From an uncultured Atopobium sp. (GTDB lineage: Bacteria > Actinomycetota > Coriobacteriia > Coriobacteriales > Atopobiaceae), in NCBI GenBank assembly GCA_916715765.1, contig CAKAPG010000004.1:58080-122079 (forward strand): DNA of 64,000 nucleotides, read 5' to 3'. Both the position numbers and the translations under genes were made by a program. This document shows positions 34,178-42,497 of the stretch, one piece after another (positions within the stretch are counted from its first letter, which is position 1; each line of letters begins with the position of its first letter). Under the pieces are notes generated by a model. That model saw only the letters and a program-made list of their open reading frames with translations, was not told where the DNA came from and did no database searches.

Positions 34178-34666
34178 ATGAGAGAGTTGGTTATTTTTGT
34201 CATGTATATCTGGGCTTCAATATCGGATATGCAAAATCGCACTATTCCAAATAGAATCCCTATTTTGCTCGTTATTTTATGGCCTATTTGGCTTGCCGCA
34301 AATGAAAAACCCGCTGAGTTACTGATGAATGCATTATGGAGTGAGCTCTTTGTTATAGGTGTACTGATTACAGTAGGTATAGTTACAAAATTTATAGGTC
34401 ATATGTCTTCTCTGGGAGGGGGAGATATTAAACTTATTCTCTCAACATGCCTTTATCTTGAAATAAAAGAGACATTTGTCTTTTTATCTTTAGCAAATAT
34501 TTTAGGTGTTATGTTTTCTTTTCTGTTCTTTATTTGGCGTAAATTTTTAAAGAGAGAAGACAGAAATAAAGAAGAAATTGCCAGTTCAGATAGTATATTT
34601 ATATATACATTTCCTTTTGCACCATTTCTTGGATTTGGTGTGGCACTTGCGCTATTTTTACGCTAA
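34178..34666 (+). CDS. Type IV prepilin peptidase (A24 family)
   Basis: 162 aa membrane aspartyl protease core without the N-terminal methylase domain, TadV/CpaA-sized. Catalytic Asp residues are in ASISDMQNRTIPNRI (about residue 15) and SLGGGDIKLIL (about 87, the GxGD motif). It removes prepilin leaders at the membrane. ATG follows GAGGAGGTG. Codons are more AT-rich (ATA, AAA, GAA) than the neighbours. No pilin or secretion genes are adjacent, so partners are elsewhere. Confidence 0.85.
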   Translation: MRELVIFVMYIWASISDMQNRTIPNRIPILLVILWPIWLAANEKPAELLMNALWSELFVIGVLITVGIVTKFIGHMSSLGGGDIKLILSTCLYLEIKETFVFLSLANILGVMFSFLFFIWRKFLKREDRNKEEIASSDSIFIYTFPFAPFLGFGVALALFLR

Positions 34667-34747
34667 AATCGGGAAGTGTTATATGAATTTAAAAATTCTT
34701 CTAATTCCCGAATATATAAAAAGTTTTTTCTGCTATCAATAGTTTAC

Positions 34748-34928
34748 ACGTTGCGTTGAGAGATTGAGTTCCCCCAACACTCAATTTCAGCGCTAAATGG
34801 CCCCGACCATTTAGTTTTCTCGATTTGCGAGGCAACGTATGCCATGGAGGCAGGACGACTATTAACGTGGTCGCACACATGTCGCCCTGCCTCATGGCAA
34901 TCCCTTTAGAGCCATTTGCTCTATCTTT
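34748..34928 (+). ncRNA. Candidate structured non-coding RNA
   Basis: A closing stem ACGTTGC (34748-34754) / GCAACGT (34832-34838) encloses three hairpins: GAGATTGAGT/ACTCAATTTC (34760-34788), CTAAATGG/CCATTTAG (34793-34814) and CTCG/CGAG (34819-34831). A long hairpin follows (GCCAT...AGGCAGG-a-CGAC with GTCG-c-CCTGCCT...ATGGC, 34841-34898), then a small terminator stem TAGAGC/GCTCTA with TCTTTG (34907-34928). No ORF fits. Position beside a prepilin peptidase recalls the raiA RNA class, but I cannot verify the match. Strand is inferred from the 3' stem. Confidence 0.6.
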
Positions 34929-35227
34929 GATATACCCATTATTTCAAGTATTTAAAAGTAAAAATACAGCTACTAAGCTATTTTCCTGCAGTTTTATACG
35001 TGTCAGAAACCAGCTACATTGATCATCCAAAATCTTAAAAGCCAGATGGCGTAGAGGCTCTTTGTTATTGCATAAAATCGCTGATACATTATTTTGCATA
35101 GTTCAATTGATTTTTGCATATCTTTTGTATAGCCAATTAATTCCAAGCGGCAGAGCCACTTATGATTTATTTACGTAACAGGTATGCAATTTTCTTCAAA
35201 TTTCTGCTTGTAAAACAACATAACAAA
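34929..35227. other. AT-rich gap with no recognised feature
   Basis: About 300 nt between the candidate RNA and the XRE promoter. I see no ORF with a ribosome site and no strong stem. Confidence 0.5.
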
Positions 35228-35302
35228 TTGTATCTGAAGATATTTTAGTGTAGTATGGTACGGTAACAACACGGGACTATGCATAAAACATACGCATGTT
35301 TT
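35228..35302 (+). promoter_or_regulatory. Promoter and inverted repeat upstream of XRE gene
   Basis: TTGTAT (35228-35233), 17-bp spacer, TAGTAT (35251-35256). Downstream, AAAACAT-acgc-ATGTTTT (35285-35302) is a perfect 18-bp inverted repeat in the leader, a good autoregulatory operator candidate. Confidence 0.5.
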
Positions 35303-35334
35303 TAAGGCATCGTTTGAGCAGATGGGGCTGTGAG

Positions 35335-35754
35335 ATGGCTAAGGCAGGTGTTACCAAAAAGACCGACCCAGGTTTGGGTAGGACAGTAGCAAGGTTGTTA
35401 CAAGAAAGTGGCAAGCGCCAGGTAGACCTGTGCGAATTCTCACATTGGTCACGTGCGTATGTTTCTTATATTTGCACCGAGCGCCGTAAGTGGCCTTCAT
35501 TTGATAAAGCAAAGGTTATCGCTGACTTCTTCTCCTTAAGTCTTGATCAACTTTGGGTTGAGCATCTTAAAGATCTTGTTGATGCTGGCGTGGAGCTTAC
35601 AGAGACGCAGAAGAAGAATTTAGCTGAGGGTGTTAATCTTCCAAATCCTACTGTTATGCATGACGGAAATGACAATAGAGAATACCTCCAACCTGTTGCT
35701 TCCTCGGGGAACGGCTCAGATTACACGCTCCCGGAAATTCTTGGCGTCGAATAA
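35335..35754 (+). CDS. XRE-family helix-turn-helix protein
   Basis: 139 aa. The Xre-type helix-turn-helix spans about residues 12-70 (GLGRTVARLLQESGKRQVDL, then SRAYVSYICTERRKWPSFDK). The C-terminal 60 residues look disordered, ending in DYTLPEILGVE. ATG at 35335 lies after GGGGCTGTGAG, a poor ribosome site; the in-frame start at 35296 overlaps the inverted repeat and is less likely. No obvious target operon; possibly autoregulatory. Confidence 0.75.
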   Translation: MAKAGVTKKTDPGLGRTVARLLQESGKRQVDLCEFSHWSRAYVSYICTERRKWPSFDKAKVIADFFSLSLDQLWVEHLKDLVDAGVELTETQKKNLAEGVNLPNPTVMHDGNDNREYLQPVASSGNGSDYTLPEILGVE

Positions 35755-35863
35755 GTATTTTTGACTATTTTTATTGTTTACAATGCCATACTTGCTGTAT
35801 ACGCGTATGATTCAGCGTTGTTCAGATTGCATGGGGCTATCTGAAGAGTAGGAGATGTGCAAG

Positions 35864-36112
35864 ATGGCTGGACTACACTGTTCAGACTGCGCTTTTAGCT
35901 CGTTCAAATTTAACGAGGACGCCCAGATGTATCAGGCGTACTGCTCGCGCGGCTATTTGCTGGCTGATCCACATATCCATGAGCTTTTTGCCATGCACTT
36001 TGCTAAGTCTCCAGAGGATTTTGTTCCCGTCAAAGATCCGTTTAATCGCGAGTATCTGAGAAAGTCATATATCTGCGGAGAATTTATTAAGCGCAAGGAT
36101 AATTTGGGTTAA
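35864..36112 (+). CDS. Small cysteine-rich protein of unknown function
   Basis: 82 aa. Cysteines occur as HCSDCAF, YCSRGY and YICGEF, a spacing that could bind a metal or form a small cluster. No signal peptide or membrane segment. ATG at 35864 lies 9 nt after TAGGAG; an ATG at 35855 directly abuts the site. Family not recognised. It lies 110 nt after the XRE gene, same strand, and ends at a terminator, so co-expression is possible. Confidence 0.65.
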   Translation: MAGLHCSDCAFSSFKFNEDAQMYQAYCSRGYLLADPHIHELFAMHFAKSPEDFVPVKDPFNREYLRKSYICGEFIKRKDNLG

Positions 36113-36123
36113 CGGTATGTCTT

Positions 36124-36157
36124 AAAACCCTGTTATGTAACATAGCAGGGTTTTATT
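36124..36157 (+). terminator. Intrinsic terminator
   Basis: AAAACCCTG-ttatgtaacatag-CAGGGTTTT with an inner TATG/CATA pair. Confidence 0.8.
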
Positions 36158-36304
36158 ATGCTTCTGACGTGTTTCTCGTCTAATCAATATCAAAGAATTA
36201 AGTAAATATCACAAAAGTTGTTATGTAACGCTTATAGATTTCTGCATAATTAGTTAACTTTCTGTTATATGTTCCCCTTAAAACAAGGTAGTATTGATTT
36301 GGGG

Positions 36305-36327
36305 GAATCTCCTTATTACAAGGGGAT
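36305..36327. promoter_or_regulatory. Inverted repeat upstream of tetR gene
   Basis: AATCTCCTT-attac-AAGGGGATT, arms of 9 bp with one mismatch, 29 nt before the TetR start; likely autoregulatory operator. A related CCCCTT/AAGG pair lies just upstream at about 36274-36289. Confidence 0.4.
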
Positions 36328-36355
36328 TTAAAACATTTATAAAGGAGCGGCAGCA

Positions 36356-36976
36356 ATGTCGAGGCGACCACAAACAGAAAGTTGTGACACGCGTCACAGG
36401 CTTCTTAAATCCGCAGAGCAAGAGTTTGCTTTACAGGGATACGATAAAGCTTCACTCAGACAGATCTGTGCACACGCAGGTGTTACCACGGGCGCTCTTT
36501 ATTTCTTCTTTGATAACAAAGAGGACCTCTTTAAGAATGTTTTGACCCCTGTCACTGAAGGCGCAATTCAGATTCTCGAGGATTACAAAGATCATCTGCT
36601 GGTTTCCGGAGAAAGAAACCTTGAAGACACTCCTTTGGGCAATGCAGAAACGCTCGAGAAATTCTTAGATCTTCTGTACGGAAATAGGTATGTAGTACAG
36701 ATTCTTGTGAATAACCGAGAAAATCCACACGTCGTTCATTTCTTTGAAGAGTTGACTGAGGTTATCTCTGCAACAATCAGAGCCATTCTTTATCCTAACG
36801 TTGCACAGGTTAAACCCTATGATGAGTTTATTATTACCTGGCTTGCTCAAACTGAAATGACCACCATTGTCAATATTCTTAAAAATGATGAGACTCGTGA
36901 AGAGGCTGACGGTCACATAAATTCAGCAGTAATGTTTACGCAAGGTGGCATTAAAGCTCTAGTTGAGGAACATTAG
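36356..36976 (+). CDS. TetR/AcrR-family regulator
   Basis: 206 aa. N-terminal TetR helix-turn-helix at about 12-58 (LLKSAEQEFALQGYDKASLR then ICAHAGVTTGALYFFFDNKE). The ligand-binding C-terminal region is unlike any subfamily I can name. ATG follows AAAGGAG. No transporter or enzyme gene directly adjoins it; the next gene is a lipoprotein with its own promoter. Confidence 0.88.
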   Translation: MSRRPQTESCDTRHRLLKSAEQEFALQGYDKASLRQICAHAGVTTGALYFFFDNKEDLFKNVLTPVTEGAIQILEDYKDHLLVSGERNLEDTPLGNAETLEKFLDLLYGNRYVVQILVNNRENPHVVHFFEELTEVISATIRAILYPNVAQVKPYDEFIITWLAQTEMTTIVNILKNDETREEADGHINSAVMFTQGGIKALVEEH

Positions 36977-36997
36977 ATGCTCATCTGTGCATAAAAA

Positions 36998-37026
36998 TTG
37001 ACAATATCTACTTATTTCCGTTATCC
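36998..37026 (+). promoter_or_regulatory. Sigma-70-type promoter of lipoprotein gene
   Basis: Consensus TTGACA (36998-37003), 17-bp spacer, TTATCC (37021-37026), 36 nt before the start codon. Confidence 0.6.
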
Positions 37027-37061
37027 TCTTATAAGGTATAAATCACCCAAAGGAGACCTTT

Positions 37062-37673
37062 ATGAAGTTTAATAAGCTCGGCCTCGTAGCAGCATCCGCT
37101 TCTGCCGTTCTTGCACTTGCGGGCTGCAATCTTATTCCAAATCTTGCTGATCCAGGAACCACTACTGGCGGTGGTCAGCAGCAACAACAGCAGCAGACTG
37201 CGCCTGATGCAAATACCGCAACTAAGCCTTCAGATACTCGTGCTGGTGACTCTGACTCTCAGCAGCTCTATCAAACTCTGATGGACAAGCACAACACTTC
37301 CGAGCAGATTACCAACGTTCAGAAGTACGTTGATGATGTTAAGAAGACTGGCGATAAGACTGAGGTTCTTATCGACACCGATAAGATTACCGTTACCGTT
37401 ACCGGCATTGGTGTTGACTTTGAGAACTCCAACGGCTACTTGGTTGAGGTTGTCAACAAGACTGATACCAACATTTTCATTCAGTCCACTGACACCGCTG
37501 TTGGCAAGGATGAGCTGAATCTGTTTGTTAACGCCGCTCCTAACACTACTACCAAGGGCTTTGCATACTTTGATCCAGGTGTAAAGATGGATGCATCCGC
37601 AACTGTTCGTGGTACCATCCTTGCTCTTTATGGTTCCGACTACAGCATGGATTCCTTCAGCGTTATGTTCTAA
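37062..37673 (+). CDS. Lipoprotein with Ig-like/DUF-type domain
   Basis: 203 aa secreted lipoprotein: signal peptide with lipobox LAGC (Cys about residue 22), a Gly/Gln/Thr-rich linker including seven Gln in a row, then an all-beta domain (VLIDTDKITVTVTGIGVDFE, YLVEVVNKTDTNIFIQS) similar in pattern to Gram-positive surface lipoproteins of the DUF5067/DUF4352 kind. Role unknown. ATG follows AAAGGAG. Monocistronic between a TTGACA promoter and a strong terminator. Confidence 0.8.
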   Translation: MKFNKLGLVAASASAVLALAGCNLIPNLADPGTTTGGGQQQQQQQTAPDANTATKPSDTRAGDSDSQQLYQTLMDKHNTSEQITNVQKYVDDVKKTGDKTEVLIDTDKITVTVTGIGVDFENSNGYLVEVVNKTDTNIFIQSTDTAVGKDELNLFVNAAPNTTTKGFAYFDPGVKMDASATVRGTILALYGSDYSMDSFSVMF

Positions 37674-37696
37674 GTTTTACTTAGTTCGTTGAATTT

Positions 37697-37727
37697 AAAG
37701 GCTCAGCTTTCTGGCTGAGCCTTTTTT
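37697..37727 (+). terminator. Intrinsic terminator
   Basis: AAGGCTCAGC-ttt-CTGGCTGAGCC region with a TTTTTT tail. Confidence 0.9.
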
Positions 37728-37849
37728 ATTAGCGAGAAACCCAATCAATAGCAGTTAAATGAGTCAAGGTTTAAGCAGTTAGAATCCGTTAGACTATAAA
37801 ATAGTTATTCATCATAGAGGCATGTATGCACTGAATATAAGGAGCTACG

Positions 37850-38848
37850 ATGCTAGATTCAGATAAAAATACAGGCAGGTCATATAACGACCTCATCTTT
37901 TTAAAGCCCCTTTTTTACAATAAAATTTGGGGCGGAAGAAGACTTGCTGAAGAGTATGGCTATGACATTCCTGATGGCTCAGTAGGAGAGTGCTGGGCAA
38001 TTAGTGCGCACCCTAATGGAGACTGCGAAGTTGCTTCTGGTGTATATGCTGGAAAAACTCTTTCTGAGCTTTGGGCAACTCATCGAGAGCTCTTTGGTAA
38101 TGCAGAAGGGGATCGCTTCCCGCTTCTTATTAAAATTCTTGATGCAAAAGATGACCTTTCTGTTCAGGTTCACCCAGATGATGAGTATGCTGCAGAGCAC
38201 GAGAATGGCTCGCTTGGTAAGTCTGAATGCTGGTACATTCTTGATGCAAAAGAGAATGGCGATATTGTTGTTGGCCAGAACGCTTCCTCAAAAGAAGAGT
38301 TTGCAGCCATGGTTGAGCAGGGAAAGTGGACTGAACTGCTCAATTACGTTCCTATCAAGGCTGGAGACTTCTTTAGGATTGATCCCGGTACAGTGCACGC
38401 TATTAGAACGGGTACGTTGATTCTAGAAACGCAGCAGAGTTCAGATGTCACGTATCGTGTGTATGACTATGATCGTTTAGGAGACGATGGCAAGCCTCGT
38501 GATTTGCACTTGGCACAGAGCCTTGAGGTCATCGATTATGCACAGGAAGCTCCAACATCTGGAGAAATTACTGCTCCAGAAATTGATGGTAAAACTGAGC
38601 TTATGAGCTGCAAGTACTTCTCGGTAGAAAAATACGAGATTCATGAGTCAAAAACTATTGCTCAGCCATGGCCGTTTATGTGCGTAAGTGTCATTGAGGG
38701 AGAAGGTACGGTTTGCGCTGACGGCGGCAACGGAGTAGAGCATAGGATTTGCAAGGGCTCACATTTTATTGCACCCGCATCTTCTGGTAGCCTGCGCTTT
38801 ACGGGCACTATGACATTGATTACCTCTCATCTTCCTCACACAAAGTAG
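37850..38848 (+). CDS. manA: Mannose-6-phosphate isomerase, class I
   Basis: 332 aa zinc-dependent isomerase of fructose-6-P and mannose-6-P. Cupin motifs: KIWGGRRLAEEYGY at the N terminus, LSVQVHPDDEYA with metal-binding His, GKSECWYIL with Glu, and FFRIDPGTVHAI with the last His. Length fits short Gram-positive ManA. ATG follows AAGGAGCTAC. Cytoplasmic; links mannose and glycolysis. Single gene. Confidence 0.93.
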   Translation: MLDSDKNTGRSYNDLIFLKPLFYNKIWGGRRLAEEYGYDIPDGSVGECWAISAHPNGDCEVASGVYAGKTLSELWATHRELFGNAEGDRFPLLIKILDAKDDLSVQVHPDDEYAAEHENGSLGKSECWYILDAKENGDIVVGQNASSKEEFAAMVEQGKWTELLNYVPIKAGDFFRIDPGTVHAIRTGTLILETQQSSDVTYRVYDYDRLGDDGKPRDLHLAQSLEVIDYAQEAPTSGEITAPEIDGKTELMSCKYFSVEKYEIHESKTIAQPWPFMCVSVIEGEGTVCADGGNGVEHRICKGSHFIAPASSGSLRFTGTMTLITSHLPHTK

Positions 38849-38947
38849 GATGATACATAAGTCGAATGCAGCTTAATTTGTAACATTTGACTCGTTTCAA
38901 GTAGAATATAAAAAGTTGGGACTCCCATACGCTTATAGGAGGAACGT

Positions 38948-40114
38948 ATGAACAAAGAGATGATTACTCGTCGCGCTTTTGCGGGATTGGCTGCAGGTGG
39001 TGCTGCTAGCACGCTTGCCGCTTGTAATAGTGATGCCCTTCAGGCAATTTTGAATCCTGATTCCGTTCTTGGTGGAGCTGGTCAAGATCCTCAGAATGGC
39101 GATCAGGGCGGTACTGGCGATGCGACTTCTCAGTCAAATCTGGTTAAGCTTGAGGAGACTCCAGATAATCCAACACTAACCGGAGATCTTTCCAAGATTG
39201 TTACTGGTGTTTGGTGTGTTGACAATGGTGTTGGAACTAAGGGTGGATCAAAGGAAGGCAAAACCTTTGACCATGGCGGCATGCTTAATCAGGGCTATAA
39301 CGATGGAACCGTTCTTTACTATTCTTTCAAAGAAGACGGTACTTTCTTCATGCACAATTTTAAAGGCGTGAAGAATGACGGTAAGTGGGAAGCAAAAGGA
39401 ACTGTTGCCATTCAGTGTACGTATGATGATGGTGATAGTGTGCCAATGCTTTTTGATAAGGACGATAACAACTATCTGAAGTACAGTGATGCCAAAAGTG
39501 AGATTACGTTTAATTTCAAAAAGCTTTCAGATAATCCTGACGATACTTCACAGATTGCTTATATTGATGGTCAGGTAGTCAATTTTGCTGCCACCATTCC
39601 AGGTACGTACTATCTCTTCGGTCTGCACTATGCAGATGGCTCTAAAGAAGATTTAACTAGTGAACAGATTGAGTCTATGAATAAGGGTTCGGGTGCAGCG
39701 TATACCTTCTCTGCTCATAAGGAAGGAAATGCTGCACTGTTCTATCCAGACGGTAGTGTTGCCCCTATTCAGATTGTTGCAGAGGAGCCTTCGGCAGATG
39801 GTCTTTCTTTCCCTATTCTTGCTCAGGGCTTTTCAAAAGACGGACAGATAGCTAAGTCTGTTCTGTACACTACTGCGGAGGATAAGAAACTCCTTAGCAT
39901 TGATACCCCTGGATATACTCTCAAGTTTGCCCTCATTAATCACCGCGAGGATAATTGGGCTAAATATGAGTATCCACCAAAGGCTGAGTTCCCTTGGCAG
40001 CCAGATGGTAAGGGCGGCTATACGCTGGTAACACCTACTTCTTCTGGTTCTGGAAATGGCGGCAGCTCATCTGGAAATGGTGGCGGCGGCAAGGGTGGTA
40101 CTGGTAAGAAATAA
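38948..40114 (+). CDS. Twin-arginine lipoprotein of unknown function
   Basis: 388 aa. The N terminus ITRRAFAGLAAGGAASTLAAC combines a twin-arginine motif with a lipobox (Cys about residue 26; shown here as TRRAF and LAAC), so Tat-exported lipoprotein is likely. The mature part is beta-rich with YYSFKEDGTFFMHNFKG and GTYYLFGLHYADGS, a lipocalin-like or DUF pattern I cannot name. The C terminus is a Gly/Ser/Lys low-complexity tail. ATG follows ATAGGAGGAAC. Confidence 0.75.
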   Translation: MNKEMITRRAFAGLAAGGAASTLAACNSDALQAILNPDSVLGGAGQDPQNGDQGGTGDATSQSNLVKLEETPDNPTLTGDLSKIVTGVWCVDNGVGTKGGSKEGKTFDHGGMLNQGYNDGTVLYYSFKEDGTFFMHNFKGVKNDGKWEAKGTVAIQCTYDDGDSVPMLFDKDDNNYLKYSDAKSEITFNFKKLSDNPDDTSQIAYIDGQVVNFAATIPGTYYLFGLHYADGSKEDLTSEQIESMNKGSGAAYTFSAHKEGNAALFYPDGSVAPIQIVAEEPSADGLSFPILAQGFSKDGQIAKSVLYTTAEDKKLLSIDTPGYTLKFALINHREDNWAKYEYPPKAEFPWQPDGKGGYTLVTPTSSGSGNGGSSSGNGGGGKGGTGKK

Positions 40115-40144
40115 CCGCAACCTTTTCTAACATCTTTTACTAAC

Positions 40145-40177
40145 AAAAAAGCAGGCATATGGTATGCCTGCTTTTTT
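40145..40177. terminator. Bidirectional terminator
   Basis: AAAAAAGCAGGCATA-tgg-TATGCCTGCTTTTTT, between convergent lipoprotein and mscL genes; T runs on both strands. Confidence 0.93.
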
Positions 40178-40233
40178 CTTGCCAAACTTTTACGCGTGTA
40201 AAAGAACGGTGATGTAAAGCTTAGAGTTGAAAC

Positions 40234-40683
40234 TTACGCAGCGTGTGCGCCGCCCTCAATCTCGCCAGTGCAGTGTGGGCAGCGAGTTGCACCTTCTTTA
40301 ACCTCTTCAAGGCAGTGTGGGCAGTGTGGAGCTGCGACTTCTTCAACAGCCTCTTCCTCGTCCTTCTTAAGCTTGGAAGCCTTCATGAACTTGTTGAGGG
40401 CCTTAACCATGCAGAAGACAATAAATGCAATGATCAGAAAGTTGATGATTGCGCTGATGAATGCACCAAAGTCAATGCCGTTCTGGGTACCAGGAACTGG
40501 AATGGAAAGACCAGAAACCTCGGTGCCACCACCAGAGATCAGCTTAATAAATGGGTTAATGATGTCATTGACAAGGGAGGTAACAATAGCGGTAAATGCG
40601 CCGCCAATGATGATACCAATAGCCATGTCCATAACATTGCCCTGCTGGATAAACTCTTTGAACTCCTCAAAAAACTTTTTCAT
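40234..40683 (-). CDS. mscL: Large-conductance mechanosensitive channel with C-terminal zinc ribbon
   Basis: 149 aa. Residues 1-105 are MscL: FFEEFKEFIQQGNVMDMAIG and the two membrane helices that open under membrane tension to release solutes. The tail carries a compact four-cysteine ribbon, HCPHCLEEVKEGATRCPHCTGE, here two CPHC knuckles at about 120-140. Canonical MscL has a charged helix bundle there. ATG follows AAAGGGATGAA. Confidence 0.93.
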   Translation of the reverse strand: MKKFFEEFKEFIQQGNVMDMAIGIIIGGAFTAIVTSLVNDIINPFIKLISGGGTEVSGLSIPVPGTQNGIDFGAFISAIINFLIIAFIVFCMVKALNKFMKASKLKKDEEEAVEEVAAPHCPHCLEEVKEGATRCPHCTGEIEGGAHAA

Positions 40684-40744
40684 TTCATCCCTTTCGTTTA
40701 ATTGGTAGAGGACAGATATTTCTACTCGCGTCTACGGCGTGCGC

Positions 40745-42301
40745 TTATGCGCTGGCCAGACCATAGATGCGAGAGTATTTGTCAGTTAGATACTTGGTGT
40801 AGTAGTGGACGTCAAAAGGCTCACCGCATGCACCCATGATGAGCTCCTTGGAGTCTTTTGCACGGCCCCAGGTCCAAATGCGACTGCCCAGCCACTCTTT
40901 GATAGGAGCTAGGTCTCCTGATGCACAGACGGCGTCAAAGTCCATGCCCTCAGCAATCATGGCGTGCTTGTACTGTGCGCCATAAGCGCTGCCAAGAGCA
41001 TAGGTTGGGAAGTAGCCAAACTCACCCCATGACCAGTGAACATCCTGAAGAGCACCTTCAGTGTTATTTGGAACCGTAACGCCTAGATACTGCTTGTACT
41101 TCTCGGCCCAAAGAGCTGGGACATCCTTTGCAGTAATCTCGCCAGACAAAAGTGCTTGCTCCATTTCGTAACGGATGAGGATGTGTAAAGGATAGGTAAG
41201 CTCGTCCGCCTCAGTGCGGATGAGACTTGGCTGTACCTTATTAGCTGCCGAGAAGAGCTGGAAGGCAGTGACGCGATTAAGCTGGCCAGGGAAATGCTTG
41301 CGCATAAGTTGAATAAGAGGCTCAGCAAATGCTTCAGAAAGGCCAACGTAGTTCTCAAAGAACCTAGACTGGGATTCGTGCATACCCATAGAAGTACCAG
41401 TGCTCAGAGAGGTAAAGCGGTACTCCCAGTTAATGCCCTGCTCGTAGAGGGCGTGACCGTTCTCATGCAGCATGGAATAAACGTTGGAGAGAACGTTATT
41501 CTCGTAAGCGTGGCTGGCAACCATAACAAAGCCGATACCAGGGCCACCGGTGTAAGGGTGCTCAGTTTTGCCAAGCCAATAAGCGTCCTCGTCAAGACCC
41601 TGGAGCTTTACCAGATCTTTTGCAAGGTCCCACTGACGGTTGACATCAAACTTACCCTCAAGAGGCTTGGTGCTTGGTTGGCGCTTAGAAGCCATGCAAT
41701 CAGCAACCAGAGGAACTACCACTTCTTTAACGTTATTGAAGAAGGTGTTGTAGAACTCTCTGTTGGTGCCGTGCTCAAAATCGCTGAGTAAGAGATCATA
41801 TGGGTCTTTGGAAGCATCGCGTGCCTGGCACATCTCTTTGCGAAGCTCAATTAAGCTATCTAGCTTTGGAGCAAAGAGTGACCAGTCATCACTGTTCTTT
41901 GCCTGCTCCCAGACCTCATTAGCCTCTGTGGTAAGACGAACAAAGTTGCTCTGAAGCTCAACAGGTACATCTACCAGCTGGCTTCTATCGCGACGAAGAA
42001 TTTTAACTTGTGCGCGATGAGTCTCATCAAGTAGAGCGCGATTCTCGTGAAGTCTATCAAGGAGTGCGCCAACAGCAGGATCACAGAGGGTCTCCTGGAC
42101 CTGCTCGCCAAGGATTGCCAGGGCTTCTCCGCGCTCCTCAGCAGCCTTCTTCGGATCAATGCACGGTCCAAAAGAGCCAATCTCATTAGCTGCGTAGTTG
42201 AGAGCAAAGAGCTTCTTCTCAAGTTCATCAAGTTTAGCGATATCATCGCGGGGATTTGAAAGCGCTGCGTTCAATTCAACAGTGTTATGTGCGCTGTCCA
42301 T
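40745..42301 (-). CDS. M32 family metallocarboxypeptidase
   Basis: 518 aa carboxypeptidase of the Taq type. Zinc motif HENGH (about residue 277) in MLHENGHALYEQGI, followed by the family marker HESQSRFFEN. Cytoplasmic; trims C-terminal residues from peptides. Length is typical (about 500). ATG is preceded by GAGAGGA. Single gene on the minus strand, 196 nt from a divergent aminotransferase. Confidence 0.92.
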   Translation of the reverse strand: MDSAHNTVELNAALSNPRDDIAKLDELEKKLFALNYAANEIGSFGPCIDPKKAAEERGEALAILGEQVQETLCDPAVGALLDRLHENRALLDETHRAQVKILRRDRSQLVDVPVELQSNFVRLTTEANEVWEQAKNSDDWSLFAPKLDSLIELRKEMCQARDASKDPYDLLLSDFEHGTNREFYNTFFNNVKEVVVPLVADCMASKRQPSTKPLEGKFDVNRQWDLAKDLVKLQGLDEDAYWLGKTEHPYTGGPGIGFVMVASHAYENNVLSNVYSMLHENGHALYEQGINWEYRFTSLSTGTSMGMHESQSRFFENYVGLSEAFAEPLIQLMRKHFPGQLNRVTAFQLFSAANKVQPSLIRTEADELTYPLHILIRYEMEQALLSGEITAKDVPALWAEKYKQYLGVTVPNNTEGALQDVHWSWGEFGYFPTYALGSAYGAQYKHAMIAEGMDFDAVCASGDLAPIKEWLGSRIWTWGRAKDSKELIMGACGEPFDVHYYTKYLTDKYSRIYGLASA

Positions 42302-42497
42302 AAAAATCCTCTCTACAAAAAATAGGTGTGACCAGTTACTTTACCGGTCAACAGAAACCGTTTAGCAATTGCGTCATATTTTACCCTGTTATTTATTGTT
42401 ATTTGAGCGATACTAAAAAGACTACGTCCTAAAACAATAAGCACATCTTTTCGGCACAATTTTTGCCCAAAGATGGCTTGTAAGGAGTAAGAGTTCT

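Noticed and set aside
40234..40683. MscL zinc-ribbon tail as a frameshift artefact
   Set aside because: The two CPHC knuckles are regular, evenly spaced and followed by a normal stop, which argues for a real domain.
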